Origin: Oscillospiraceae bacterium
GTDB lineage: Bacteria > Bacillota > Clostridia > UMGS1810
Assembly: GCA_021629085.1 (NCBI GenBank)
Contig: JAJXRJ010000064.1
Coordinates: 1 to 5,925 of the forward strand
Length of the DNA: 5,925 bases
Reading direction: 5' to 3'
Of this stretch, positions 1-5,586 are shown one piece after another. Each line of letters starts with the position of its first letter. Positions within the stretch are counted from its first letter, which is position 1. The position numbers were made by a program, and so were the translations under genes. Under the pieces are notes generated by a model. It did no database searches and was not told where the DNA came from. It saw nothing but the letters and a program-made list of their open reading frames with translations.

Positions 1-11
1 AAAAGATGGAG

Positions 12-39
12 TGGAATTTGATTATGATAATAAATTCCA
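12..39. repeat. Short inverted repeat near the left edge
   Basis: TGGAATTT (12-19) and AAATTCCA (32-39) are exact 8-bp inverted arms around a 12-base AT-rich loop. Function is unknown; it adjoins the palindrome at 40-57. Confidence 0.35.
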
Positions 40-57
40 TGTGTATAGATATACACA
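40..57. promoter_or_regulatory. Perfect palindrome, operator-like
   Basis: TGTGTATA-GA-TATACACA has perfect 8-bp arms with a 2-base centre, a typical size for a dimeric repressor site. On the minus strand it follows a TATAAT hexamer (60-65) by two bases, so it would overlap the start site of a promoter directed out of the left edge. No clear -35 is seen and the regulator is unknown. Confidence 0.4.
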
Positions 58-116
58 CCATTATACTAACATATCTGGTTTTAAAAATCCACCCTTTTTT
101 ATAATTTGGTAGAATC

Positions 117-179
117 TGCACAAATCTGCTATTTAAAATTGTGCAAATGAGACAATTATACGGTATTTTTTTGCACAAT
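117..179. repeat. Three related TTGTGCA/TGCACAA elements around the hydF stop codon
   Basis: TGCACAA (117-123), ATTGTGCAAA (138-147) and TTTGCACAAT (170-179) form a nested set. The last two are exact 10-bp inverted arms spanning the hydF stop; the first two are 7-bp inverted arms. On the minus strand the 10-bp hairpin is followed by TTTAAAT. It could act as a weak AT-rich terminator for the operon, but the loop is 22 nt and the U-tract is poor. Confidence 0.4.
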
Positions 180-1367
180 CCGGTCTAAAATTCCGGTCAT
201 TTTCGCAATGGCAATTCCATAATTGGTGATGGGAATGCCTTTTTCCCTGCACAGCGCAATGCGGTTTAAAATGTGTGCGCGGTTAAACATGCACCCGCCG
301 CAGTGGATGACCAGCTTGTAATCGGCGTGCTCGGGCAAAAAATCCGTGCCTGCCGCAAAGTCAATGGAGAGCGCGCCGCCCGCCGCTTTTTTTAGCATGG
401 CGGGAAGCTTCACCCGCGCAATGTCGCCGTCTTGCGTGGTGTGGGTGCAAGCCTCGGCAATGAGTACCCGGTCGCCGGGCTTTAGCTTGTCAATGACCTG
501 TGCCCCCAAAATATATTCGTCCACGTCGCCCTTGTAATTGGCAAACAGTACGGAAAAGGAGGTGAGCAGGGTGCCTTTAGGCGTTTTTTGATATACCCCG
601 TCAAACACCTGGGAATCGGTGATGATAAGCTTTGGCGGCGTCTTTAACGCACCCAGTGCGCTGTCGAGCTGCGAAAACGTAGTGCAGGTGATAACCGCCT
701 GTTTGTCCAAAAGCGCGCGGATGGTCTGCACCTGCGGCAAAATGAGCCGCCCTTTGGGCGCGGATGCATCCTGCGGCATGACCAAAAGCACGCTGTCGCC
801 TGCGCCTGCAAGGTTTCCAATGATGTCGCCGTCCAGGCTGTCCGCAGGCACGGCGGCAATGATGGCGTCCCTTAATTTGTCCACGCCCGCGCCGGTGCTT
901 GCGCTCACGCACACCGCTGGGAACCCGGTGGTTTTGGCAATGTCCGCTGCTTCTTTTTGGGCGCTTTCTATAAGGTCGGCCTTGGTGACTGCGCACACGG
1001 CGGGAAGCTTTTTATCCTTCAGCCGCTTTGCCCAGGCGTATTCCGCGTCATAGGGCGCGCCGCCGGCAGGAAATGCCAGCACGGCAATATCCGTCTTTGC
1101 AAGGGCCTGCTCGGTTTTTTGAATCCGCATTTCCCCCAACGCCCCCTGGTCGTCAAACCCGGCGGTGTCGACAAATACGCACGGGCCCACTGAGGGCAGC
1201 TCGGCCGCCTTGTACACAGGGTCGGTGGTAGTGCCGGGCACGTCGGACACAATGGCAATCCCTTGCCCGGAAATCGCGTTTACCAGCGACGATTTTCCGG
1301 CGTTGCGCCTGCCGAAAAATGCAATGTGCACCCGCACGCTCCGGGGTGCCGCATTTAAATTGCCCAT
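156..1367 (-). CDS. hydF: [FeFe]-hydrogenase H-cluster maturation GTPase HydF
   Basis: HydF is the cytoplasmic scaffold on which the [2Fe] subcluster of [FeFe]-hydrogenase is assembled and from which it passes to apo-HydA. The 403-residue product has an N-terminal G domain: P-loop GRRNAGKS (19-26), switch threonines near 46-48, DTAG (67-70), TKAD (128-131) and SAS (155-157). A central dimerisation region follows. The C-terminal cluster-binding part shows C307-x-H309, then 45 residues, then H355-C356-x-x-C359, which is the family's CxH...HCxxC iron-sulfur signature. Length is usual for HydF. I chose the ATG at 1367 because AGGAGG lies 7 nt upstream; an upstream in-frame start at 1415 would overlap hydG and has no comparable site. 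It is the last gene of the operon, 16 nt after hydG. Identification is very secure from the two-domain signature and the hydE-hydG context. Confidence 0.97.
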   Translation of the reverse strand: MGNLNAAPRSVRVHIAFFGRRNAGKSSLVNAISGQGIAIVSDVPGTTTDPVYKAAELPSVGPCVFVDTAGFDDQGALGEMRIQKTEQALAKTDIAVLAFPAGGAPYDAEYAWAKRLKDKKLPAVCAVTKADLIESAQKEAADIAKTTGFPAVCVSASTGAGVDKLRDAIIAAVPADSLDGDIIGNLAGAGDSVLLVMPQDASAPKGRLILPQVQTIRALLDKQAVITCTTFSQLDSALGALKTPPKLIITDSQVFDGVYQKTPKGTLLTSFSVLFANYKGDVDEYILGAQVIDKLKPGDRVLIAEACTHTTQDGDIARVKLPAMLKKAAGGALSIDFAAGTDFLPEHADYKLVIHCGGCMFNRAHILNRIALCREKGIPITNYGIAIAKMTGILDRIVQKNTV

Positions 1368-1374
1368 AAAACCG

Positions 1375-1380
1375 CCTCCT
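1375..1380 (-). promoter_or_regulatory. Ribosome binding site deciding the hydF start
   Basis: Minus-strand AGGAGG, 7 nt before the ATG at 1367. It sits in the 16-nt gap after the hydG stop and supports a 403-residue HydF over a longer version overlapping hydG. Confidence 0.85.
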
Positions 1381-1383
1381 CTT

Positions 1384-2802
1384 TTAAAACCGGAAGTCGC
1401 GCTTGCCGGCGTCAATGTCTGAAAGATACGTTTTGGTTAAGGCCCGCACCTTGTCGTTGGGGATGCGTTCCACCTCTTTTTGGATGACTGCTTCGCCCGC
1501 TTCCCGCGTCTTTTTCGATGCAAAATCACACAGATATTCTTTGAGCGTCAAAAGTGCGTTGGGCTGGCACACATTTCCAATCTGCCCGTTTTTGGCAAGC
1601 GCCATAAACCGCTCGCCCGTGCGGCCTTCGCGGTAGCACGCTGTGCAAAAGCTGGGGATATAGCCCCCCTCTAACAGGCTGCACAAAACTTCGTCCAGCG
1701 TGCGGTTGTCCTCAATTTCAAACTGCCGCGTATCCTCCTTGATTTGATTGTCCTCGCAATATCCGCCCACGCCGGTGCACGAGCCGCCGCTCACCTGTGA
1801 TACGCCGAGCTTGATCACCTCGCGGCGGAACTCCGCCCGCTCGCGCGTGGACAAAATGATACCGGTGTAGGGCACGGCCAGCCGGAGGATTGCCACAATC
1901 TTTTTAAACAGTTCGTCGCTCACCGCGTCAGGGTATTCTGAAAGCTCCACCCCTTCCGCCTTGCGGATACGCGGGACGCTGATGGTGTGCGGCCCCACGC
2001 CAAATACCGCCTCCAAATGCTCCTTGTGCATCAAAAGGCCAATCAGCTCATAGGCAGGGTCGTGGATGCCAAACAGGGCGCCCACGCCCACATCGTCAAT
2101 GCCGCCCTCCATCGCACGGTCCATGGCCTCGGTGTGGTAGGCATAGTTGTGCTTTGGACCGGTGGGGTGCAAATATTCATAGCGTTCTTTGTGATACGTT
2201 TCCTGGAACAAAATGTAAGTGCCAATGCCCGCCTCTTTGAGCCGCCGGTAATTTTCCACTGTGGTGGCCGCAATGTTGACATTGACACGGCGGATTTCCC
2301 CTTTGCCTTTTGAGGTGGCATATACGGTTTTGATGCAGTCGATAATGTATTCGATGGGATTGTTCACCGGGTCCTCCCCGGCCTCTAACGCCAGCCGTTT
2401 GTGCCCCATTTTGATGAGCGCCTCCGTCTCCCGCGCCACTTCGTCCTGGGTGAGCTTGCGGCGTTTTAAGCAGGTGTTTCCATGGTGGTACCCACAGTAC
2501 AGGCAGCCGTTCACACAGTAGTTGGAGAGATAGAGCGGCGCAAACAGCACAATGCGTTTGCCGTAAATGTGCTCTTTGATGTCCCGCGCAGCACAAAACA
2601 TGGCCTCAGAAAGCGCGGGGTCGTCACAAAAAAGCAGCGCCGCCGCCTCGCGGTGGGATAGCCCGCGGTATTCGGAAGCCTTTTTTAACAGGCCGGAAAT
2701 GTAGTCTTTGTCATTTGCCATCTTCTTAGCATTGGCAATGCTTTCTAGCACCTCGTTGTGGTCAATGAATTCTTCCGCTTTTTTGGAATGTACGTCATAC
2801 AT
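1384..2802 (-). CDS. hydG: [FeFe]-hydrogenase maturation radical SAM tyrosine lyase HydG
   Basis: HydG cleaves tyrosine with S-adenosylmethionine chemistry, yielding p-cresol plus CO and CN-, which it builds onto iron as the precursor of the hydrogenase [2Fe] subcluster. The 472-residue product has the radical SAM cluster motif C96-x3-C100-x2-C103 (CVNGCLYC) followed by GY. It also has the C-terminal motif C386-x2-C389-x22-C412, which binds the auxiliary cluster carrying the labile 'dangler' iron. That C-terminal cluster separates HydG from ThiH and from HydE. Other family stretches include LEAGEDP (139-145), FQETYH (199-204) and the ThiH-like region 240-290. Length is normal for HydG. It starts at ATG 2802 with a modest AAGGG 9 nt upstream, 27 nt after the hydE stop. 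No truncation or missing ligand is visible. Confidence 0.97.
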   Translation of the reverse strand: MYDVHSKKAEEFIDHNEVLESIANAKKMANDKDYISGLLKKASEYRGLSHREAAALLFCDDPALSEAMFCAARDIKEHIYGKRIVLFAPLYLSNYCVNGCLYCGYHHGNTCLKRRKLTQDEVARETEALIKMGHKRLALEAGEDPVNNPIEYIIDCIKTVYATSKGKGEIRRVNVNIAATTVENYRRLKEAGIGTYILFQETYHKERYEYLHPTGPKHNYAYHTEAMDRAMEGGIDDVGVGALFGIHDPAYELIGLLMHKEHLEAVFGVGPHTISVPRIRKAEGVELSEYPDAVSDELFKKIVAILRLAVPYTGIILSTRERAEFRREVIKLGVSQVSGGSCTGVGGYCEDNQIKEDTRQFEIEDNRTLDEVLCSLLEGGYIPSFCTACYREGRTGERFMALAKNGQIGNVCQPNALLTLKEYLCDFASKKTREAGEAVIQKEVERIPNDKVRALTKTYLSDIDAGKRDFRF

Positions 2803-2829
2803 GGTCTTACGCCCTTTCTCTATGTAATA

Positions 2830-3822
2830 TCAGTCGTGCCGTTTGCCCAGCCCTTCTAAAAATTGGTTGAGCCTGGCGCGTTCTTCTAACATCCCCTGCA
2901 TCCCGCCAAAGTCGGCCGGATAGATGGAATACTTTGCAATGAGGTTTGGCGGCGTGAGCTTTTTCATAATCACGTTTGCGCCGCAGGAGAAAATGTCTGC
3001 ATTCCCTTCCCCGCTCAAAACGCCCAGCGCCGTTGTGGCGGGCAGGTTGGCGTCTGGCAGCAGAAGGCGCAGCAGCGCCACGCAGCGTTTGGTGAGCTCT
3101 ACCGAGCCGGGCGCGCTCCCTTTAAGCGGCGTGTCCGGATGCGGGATAAACGGCCCCACGCCCGCCATGTCGCACGGGATGGAAGCCACAGTGCGCAAAT
3201 CGCGCGCAAGGGTGGATGCCGTTTGGCCCGGCAATCCCACCATAAAGCCGCCGCCCGTTTCAAACCCAAGCGATTTTAAGTCGCGCAGGCAAGAAAGCCG
3301 CGCTTCCAGCGAAGAATCGGGGTGCAGCGCCTGATAGAGCGCCGGGTCGGCGGTTTCGTGCTTTAAAAGATAGCGGTCACAGCCCGCGTCCCGCATGCGC
3401 GCGTAGCCGTCATGCGAAAACTCGCCCGCCGAAAGGGTGACTGCCACGGGGCGCGCGCGTTTGATGCGCCGCACAATATCGGACAGCCGCTCTGCTGTAA
3501 AATACGCGTCCTCGCCCGATTGCAGCACCACGGTTTTGTATCCCGCGTCGTAGCCCGCCACTGCCAAATCCACAATCTCGTCCGGCGTCATGCGGTAGCG
3601 CGCAAGGCTGCGGTTGGTGCGGTTTAAGCCGCAATAGCGGCATGCGCGCCTGCAATGGCTGGAAAACTCAATGATGCCCCGCACATAGACAACATCGCCG
3701 GCAAGCGCCCCCGCAACCCGGTAGATGCGCGCCCACACATCCGCGTCTGCCAAAAGCAGCTCACAAAGCTGCGCCTCGTCCGGCAAGAACCCCGCCGCAA
3801 TGCGGTCAAATACCCCGTTCAC
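2830..3822 (-). CDS. hydE: [FeFe]-hydrogenase maturation radical SAM protein HydE
   Basis: HydE is a cytoplasmic radical SAM enzyme of the BioB-like family that acts on the HydG-derived iron-cyanide-carbonyl complex during [2Fe] subcluster assembly. The 330-residue product has C57-x3-C61-x2-C64 (CRRACRYC) followed by GLN, then QSGED (101-105), RYLLKHET (150-157), GGGFMVGLPGQT (190-201) and the GVGPFIPHPDTP strand (221-232). These match HydE rather than the related PylB or BioB. The C-terminal cysteine triad that binds a second cluster in Thermotoga maritima HydE is not seen; family members vary here. The start is GTG at 3822, overlapping the stop of the preceding gene by four bases (GTGA). 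A GGTGG about 7 nt upstream is a weak ribosome site, so translational coupling is likely. The name is secure from the motifs and the adjacent hydG and hydF. Confidence 0.96.
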   Translation of the reverse strand: MNGVFDRIAAGFLPDEAQLCELLLADADVWARIYRVAGALAGDVVYVRGIIEFSSHCRRACRYCGLNRTNRSLARYRMTPDEIVDLAVAGYDAGYKTVVLQSGEDAYFTAERLSDIVRRIKRARPVAVTLSAGEFSHDGYARMRDAGCDRYLLKHETADPALYQALHPDSSLEARLSCLRDLKSLGFETGGGFMVGLPGQTASTLARDLRTVASIPCDMAGVGPFIPHPDTPLKGSAPGSVELTKRCVALLRLLLPDANLPATTALGVLSGEGNADIFSCGANVIMKKLTPPNLIAKYSIYPADFGGMQGMLEERARLNQFLEGLGKRHD

Positions 3823-4067
3823 GCCTTTGCCACCGCGGTTTTCACCGTCACGCCGGGAAGCATGCCCAGCTTGCCGGAAAGCGCGCTGATCACATCCGCG
3901 GGCGCATCCAGCACCACTGAGATGATGCTCAATCCCCGGTCGCGGTAAGGGATGCCCATGCGGCCCACAACATAGTCGGAATAGGCGTGCAAAAAGTCGT
4001 TCACCTGCTTTGCGGCGGCAAGGTCCTCCACCAAAATGCCAATCAGCGCAATTTTATTTTCTTCCAT
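3819..4067 (-). CDS. TM1266-family putative iron-only hydrogenase system regulator
   Basis: This is a small 82-residue protein of the TM1266 type, found beside [FeFe]-hydrogenase maturation genes and named a putative iron-only hydrogenase system regulator. Visible family features are IGILVED (9-15), the VGRMGIPYRDRG stretch (34-45), ISVVLDAP (49-56) and a C-terminal GKLGMLPGVTVK segment (65-76). The pattern suits a ferredoxin-like, ACT/NikR-C-like beta-alpha-beta-beta-alpha-beta fold, which usually forms oligomers and may bind a ligand. No separate DNA-binding domain is present, so direct DNA binding is not supported. I chose ATG 4067 because GGAGG lies 7 nt upstream; an in-frame GTG at 4091 falls inside a terminator hairpin. 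It heads the operon and overlaps hydE by 4 nt. The family assignment is strong; its biochemical role is not established. Confidence 0.9.
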   Translation of the reverse strand: MEENKIALIGILVEDLAAAKQVNDFLHAYSDYVVGRMGIPYRDRGLSIISVVLDAPADVISALSGKLGMLPGVTVKTAVAKA

Positions 4068-4129
4068 AAAAATACCTCCAAAGAAAAACACCCCCTGCCT
4101 GATTGCAGAGGGTGTGGGGATTTTGCCAT
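4043..4129 (-). CDS. Possible 28-residue leader peptide overlapping the terminator
   Basis: An ATG at 4129 preceded by AAGG with 6 nt spacing opens a 28-codon frame (MAKSPHPLQSGRGC...). It runs through the whole terminator hairpin and ends at a TGA inside the TM1266-family gene, in a different frame. A ribosome translating it would cover the terminator stem, as in leader-peptide attenuation. There is no run of one amino acid that would suggest a sensed substrate, and no homology is recognised. It may be chance. Confidence 0.2.
   Translation of the reverse strand: MAKSPHPLQSGRGCFSLEVFLWKKIKLR
4075..4079 (-). promoter_or_regulatory. Ribosome binding site of the TM1266-family gene
   Basis: Minus-strand GGAGG, 7 nt before the ATG at 4067. 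It begins only a few bases after the U-tract of the terminator at 4080-4115, so any transcript reaching it must first read through that terminator. Confidence 0.85.
4080..4115 (-). terminator. Strong intrinsic terminator before the hyd maturation operon
   Basis: On the minus strand, ACACCCTCTGC pairs fully (one G-U) with GCAGGGGGTGT as an 11-bp stem with a 6-base AATCAG loop, followed by TTTTCTTT. The arms are 4105-4115 and 4088-4098. It lies upstream of the TM1266-family start rather than after an operon. It must therefore be either an attenuator for the operon or the 3' end of a separate small RNA, perhaps also stopping carboxypeptidase transcripts. Confidence 0.88.
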
Positions 4130-4238
4130 AAGCCGCCTTGCAGTCAGGAAGCGCGCCGCGCCCCTAATTGTTCAGAACGAGGGGAAATTATAACGTCCTT
4201 CCGGGGCGGAACGCCCACCCACGTTAGGAACCTTCTTC
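4083..4238 (-). ncRNA. Structured leader RNA or small RNA of about 155 nt, class unknown
   Basis: The promoter at 4243-4271 should start transcription near 4236-4238, and the terminator at 4088-4115 would end it near 4083. Within the RNA, 4221-4226 pairs with 4191-4196 (6 bp) enclosing a GGGCG/CGCCC hairpin (4204-4216). A second hairpin pairs 4180-4184 with 4161-4165. Segment 4139-4148 can pair with 4098-4107, which forms the loop and the top of the terminator stem. GC-rich paired tracts and no convincing gene of ordinary length fit a functional RNA. I compared it by eye with T-box, 6S, SRP, S-box, TPP, FMN, fluoride, ZTP and cobalamin hallmarks and found no match. It could be a cis-acting attenuator of the operon, an independent small RNA, or both. 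Confidence 0.5.
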
Positions 4239-4242
4239 AAAA

Positions 4243-4271
4243 ATTGTATCACAGGTTTTTCATCCTGTCAA
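4243..4271 (-). promoter_or_regulatory. Sigma-A-like promoter inside the 3' end of the carboxypeptidase gene
   Basis: The minus strand shows a perfect TTGACA -35 (4266-4271), a 17-nt spacer and TACAAT (4243-4248) with a TG one base upstream (extended -10). The -35 and spacer are the last codons and stop of the carboxypeptidase gene. Expected start is near 4236-4238. It is the best candidate promoter for the leader RNA and the TM1266-hydEGF operon. Confidence 0.8.
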
Positions 4272-5493
4272 GCCGGCGCTTTTTCTCGGCCAGCCGCTTG
4301 CGGTGCCGCATATTCACATAGATGGCAAGCAGCACATACAGCACCAAAAACGCCACAATCACCACCAAAATGGCTTTTAGCACAAAACGGAACACCGCCT
4401 TGACCCCGCCAAGAAAACCGCCGGAGCTGGATGCAGTTTTCACATCGGCAATTTTTTCAGAGTAATCCACGCCGCCGCCCGCCAAAACCACATAGGCCGC
4501 GCCGTCTTTGACCTCAATGCGCTGGGTGATGCTCTCACGCTTGACCGTTGCGGGAACAGTGATGGAGACGTCCCGTTTTACCTCAATGGTGTCATTTTTG
4601 TTTTGCCCCACAAACGAGCTTTGCAGCTCTTCTTTGGTGATGGTCAGCCGGTAAAAATCAGAAAACCCGTGCTCCAAAATGGCCTTCATATCTGCATACT
4701 GTGCATTTCTGCCCGGATTGTCGAGCGCAACGCCAATCAAAGTGGAATCGTCTCTTTTTGCCGCTGCCACCAGCGTTGCGTTGGACGCATTGGTAAACCC
4801 GGTTTTGGAAAAAAAGCAGTCTTCCATATAATAGGAAGATTCGCTGTCCAACAGGCCGCTGGAAGCGGAGAGCGAAATGGCGTCTTCGCGCACTTCGTTT
4901 TTAGGGATGGTGTAAGAAGTGGTGCCGCTAAGCTGCAAAAAGGTTTCGTTTTTAATGGCCGCGGCGGCAATGAGCGCCATGTCGTAGGCAGTGGTCTTTT
5001 GCGTTTCATCGGGCAGGCCTGTGGGGTTGGCAAACAGGGTGTCTGTTGCGCCCAGCTGCTGCGCCTTTTGGTTCATCAGCGCCACAAAGTCTTTTGCAGA
5101 GCCCGCCACATGCTCGGCAAGCAGGAGCGCTGCGTCGTTTGCCGACTGCAAATACGCCGCCATAAATGCGTCTTTTACCGTGATGGTTTCGCCCGGCGAA
5201 AACCCCGCAATCATAGCGTCGCCAGGAAGCGCCTGGTAAATGTCGTCTGTCACGGTAATCACATCGTCCAGCTTGGCCTTTTCCACCGTGAGCAGCAGCG
5301 TCATAATTTTTGTGATGCTTGCGGGAAACAGCTTTTCATGCGCATCTTTTTCATAAAGCACCTCTCCGGTTGTAGCGTCCATTAAAACGGCACTTTTAGA
5401 AGAAATTTCAGGCGCTGCGGCCAGCCCCGCCGGGGCAAAGCTCACAGTGAGCAGGACGACGATTATGAGCAGGCAAAATTTTTTAAAATGCAT
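4249..5493 (-). CDS. D-alanyl-D-alanine carboxypeptidase, PBP5 family, with C-terminal membrane anchor
   Basis: This is a low-molecular-weight penicillin-binding protein that removes the terminal D-alanine from peptidoglycan stem peptides outside the membrane. The 414-residue product has a signal peptide (KK at 4-5, hydrophobic to about 22, likely cleavage after the AAA at 25-27). The catalytic motifs follow: S59-I-T-K62, S117-A-N119 and K230-T-G232. A beta-rich PBP5_C-like region covers about 280-350. A Ser/Gly-rich linker leads to a real transmembrane segment (about 372-393) and a strongly basic tail, in place of the usual amphipathic anchoring helix. I chose ATG 5493 because AAGGAG lies 8 nt upstream; the in-frame GTG at 5502 overlaps that site. 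The paralogue (dacA, dacB or dacF type) cannot be decided from this window. It has its own promoter and appears unrelated to the hydrogenase genes. Confidence 0.93.
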   Translation of the reverse strand: MHFKKFCLLIIVVLLTVSFAPAGLAAAPEISSKSAVLMDATTGEVLYEKDAHEKLFPASITKIMTLLLTVEKAKLDDVITVTDDIYQALPGDAMIAGFSPGETITVKDAFMAAYLQSANDAALLLAEHVAGSAKDFVALMNQKAQQLGATDTLFANPTGLPDETQKTTAYDMALIAAAAIKNETFLQLSGTTSYTIPKNEVREDAISLSASSGLLDSESSYYMEDCFFSKTGFTNASNATLVAAAKRDDSTLIGVALDNPGRNAQYADMKAILEHGFSDFYRLTITKEELQSSFVGQNKNDTIEVKRDVSITVPATVKRESITQRIEVKDGAAYVVLAGGGVDYSEKIADVKTASSSGGFLGGVKAVFRFVLKAILVVIVAFLVLYVLLAIYVNMRHRKRLAEKKRRLDRMKNL

Positions 5494-5501
5494 AGAAATC
5501 A

Positions 5502-5507
5502 CTCCTT
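5502..5507 (-). promoter_or_regulatory. Ribosome binding site deciding the carboxypeptidase start
   Basis: Minus-strand AAGGAG, 8 nt before the ATG at 5493. Because it overlaps the in-frame GTG at 5502, that earlier codon is unlikely to be the start. Confidence 0.8.
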
Positions 5508-5525
5508 AAAATGCCGAAATCGCCG

Positions 5526-5546
5526 AAACTATCAAAAATATAGTTT
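5526..5546. repeat. Inverted repeat in the carboxypeptidase 5' leader
   Basis: AAACTAT and ATAGTTT are exact 7-bp inverted arms around a 7-base AT-rich centre. They lie just downstream of the predicted start site of the carboxypeptidase transcript. It could be an operator or a weak 5' hairpin; its AT richness means chance is possible. Confidence 0.4.
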
Positions 5547-5557
5547 AATACACGATA

Positions 5558-5586
5558 ATTTTAACACATGGAATTTAAAAATACAA
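5558..5586 (-). promoter_or_regulatory. Probable promoter of the carboxypeptidase gene
   Basis: The minus strand shows TTGTAT (5581-5586), a 17-nt spacer and TAAAAT (5558-5563) with a TG one base upstream, i.e. an extended -10 that would offset the weak -35. Expected start is near 5551, giving a leader of about 58 nt before the ATG at 5493. Confidence 0.55.

Noticed and set aside
1..40. Minus-strand ATG at 40 opening a frame to the left edge
   Set aside because: Only 13 codons are visible, with no ribosome site and an Ile-rich AT-driven sequence. It cannot be supported.
1368..1415. Longer HydF from an upstream start at 1415
   Set aside because: It would overlap hydG and encode the ribosome site as protein. 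AGGAGG precedes the ATG at 1367.
4068..4091. GTG start at 4091 for the TM1266-family gene
   Set aside because: The extra eight codons (MFFFGGIF) come from the terminator U-tract and the ribosome site itself. The ATG at 4067 has GGAGG at 7 nt and matches the family N-terminus.
4187..4192. Minus-strand TATAAT inside the leader as a second promoter
   Set aside because: The sequence 17 nt upstream (GGCGTT) is not -35-like, no TG extension is present, and a far better promoter lies 55 bp upstream.
4200..4230. T-box-like or SRP-like motifs (GGGTGGGCGTTCC, CCGGAAGGA)
   Set aside because: The T-box core (GGGTGGNACCGCG) is not matched and there is no specifier stem, and the SRP domain around GGAAGG is absent.
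4603..5385. Long plus-strand frame (260 codons) opposite the carboxypeptidase gene
   Set aside because: It is the antisense of a clearly identified gene, with no recognisable domain and low-complexity composition.
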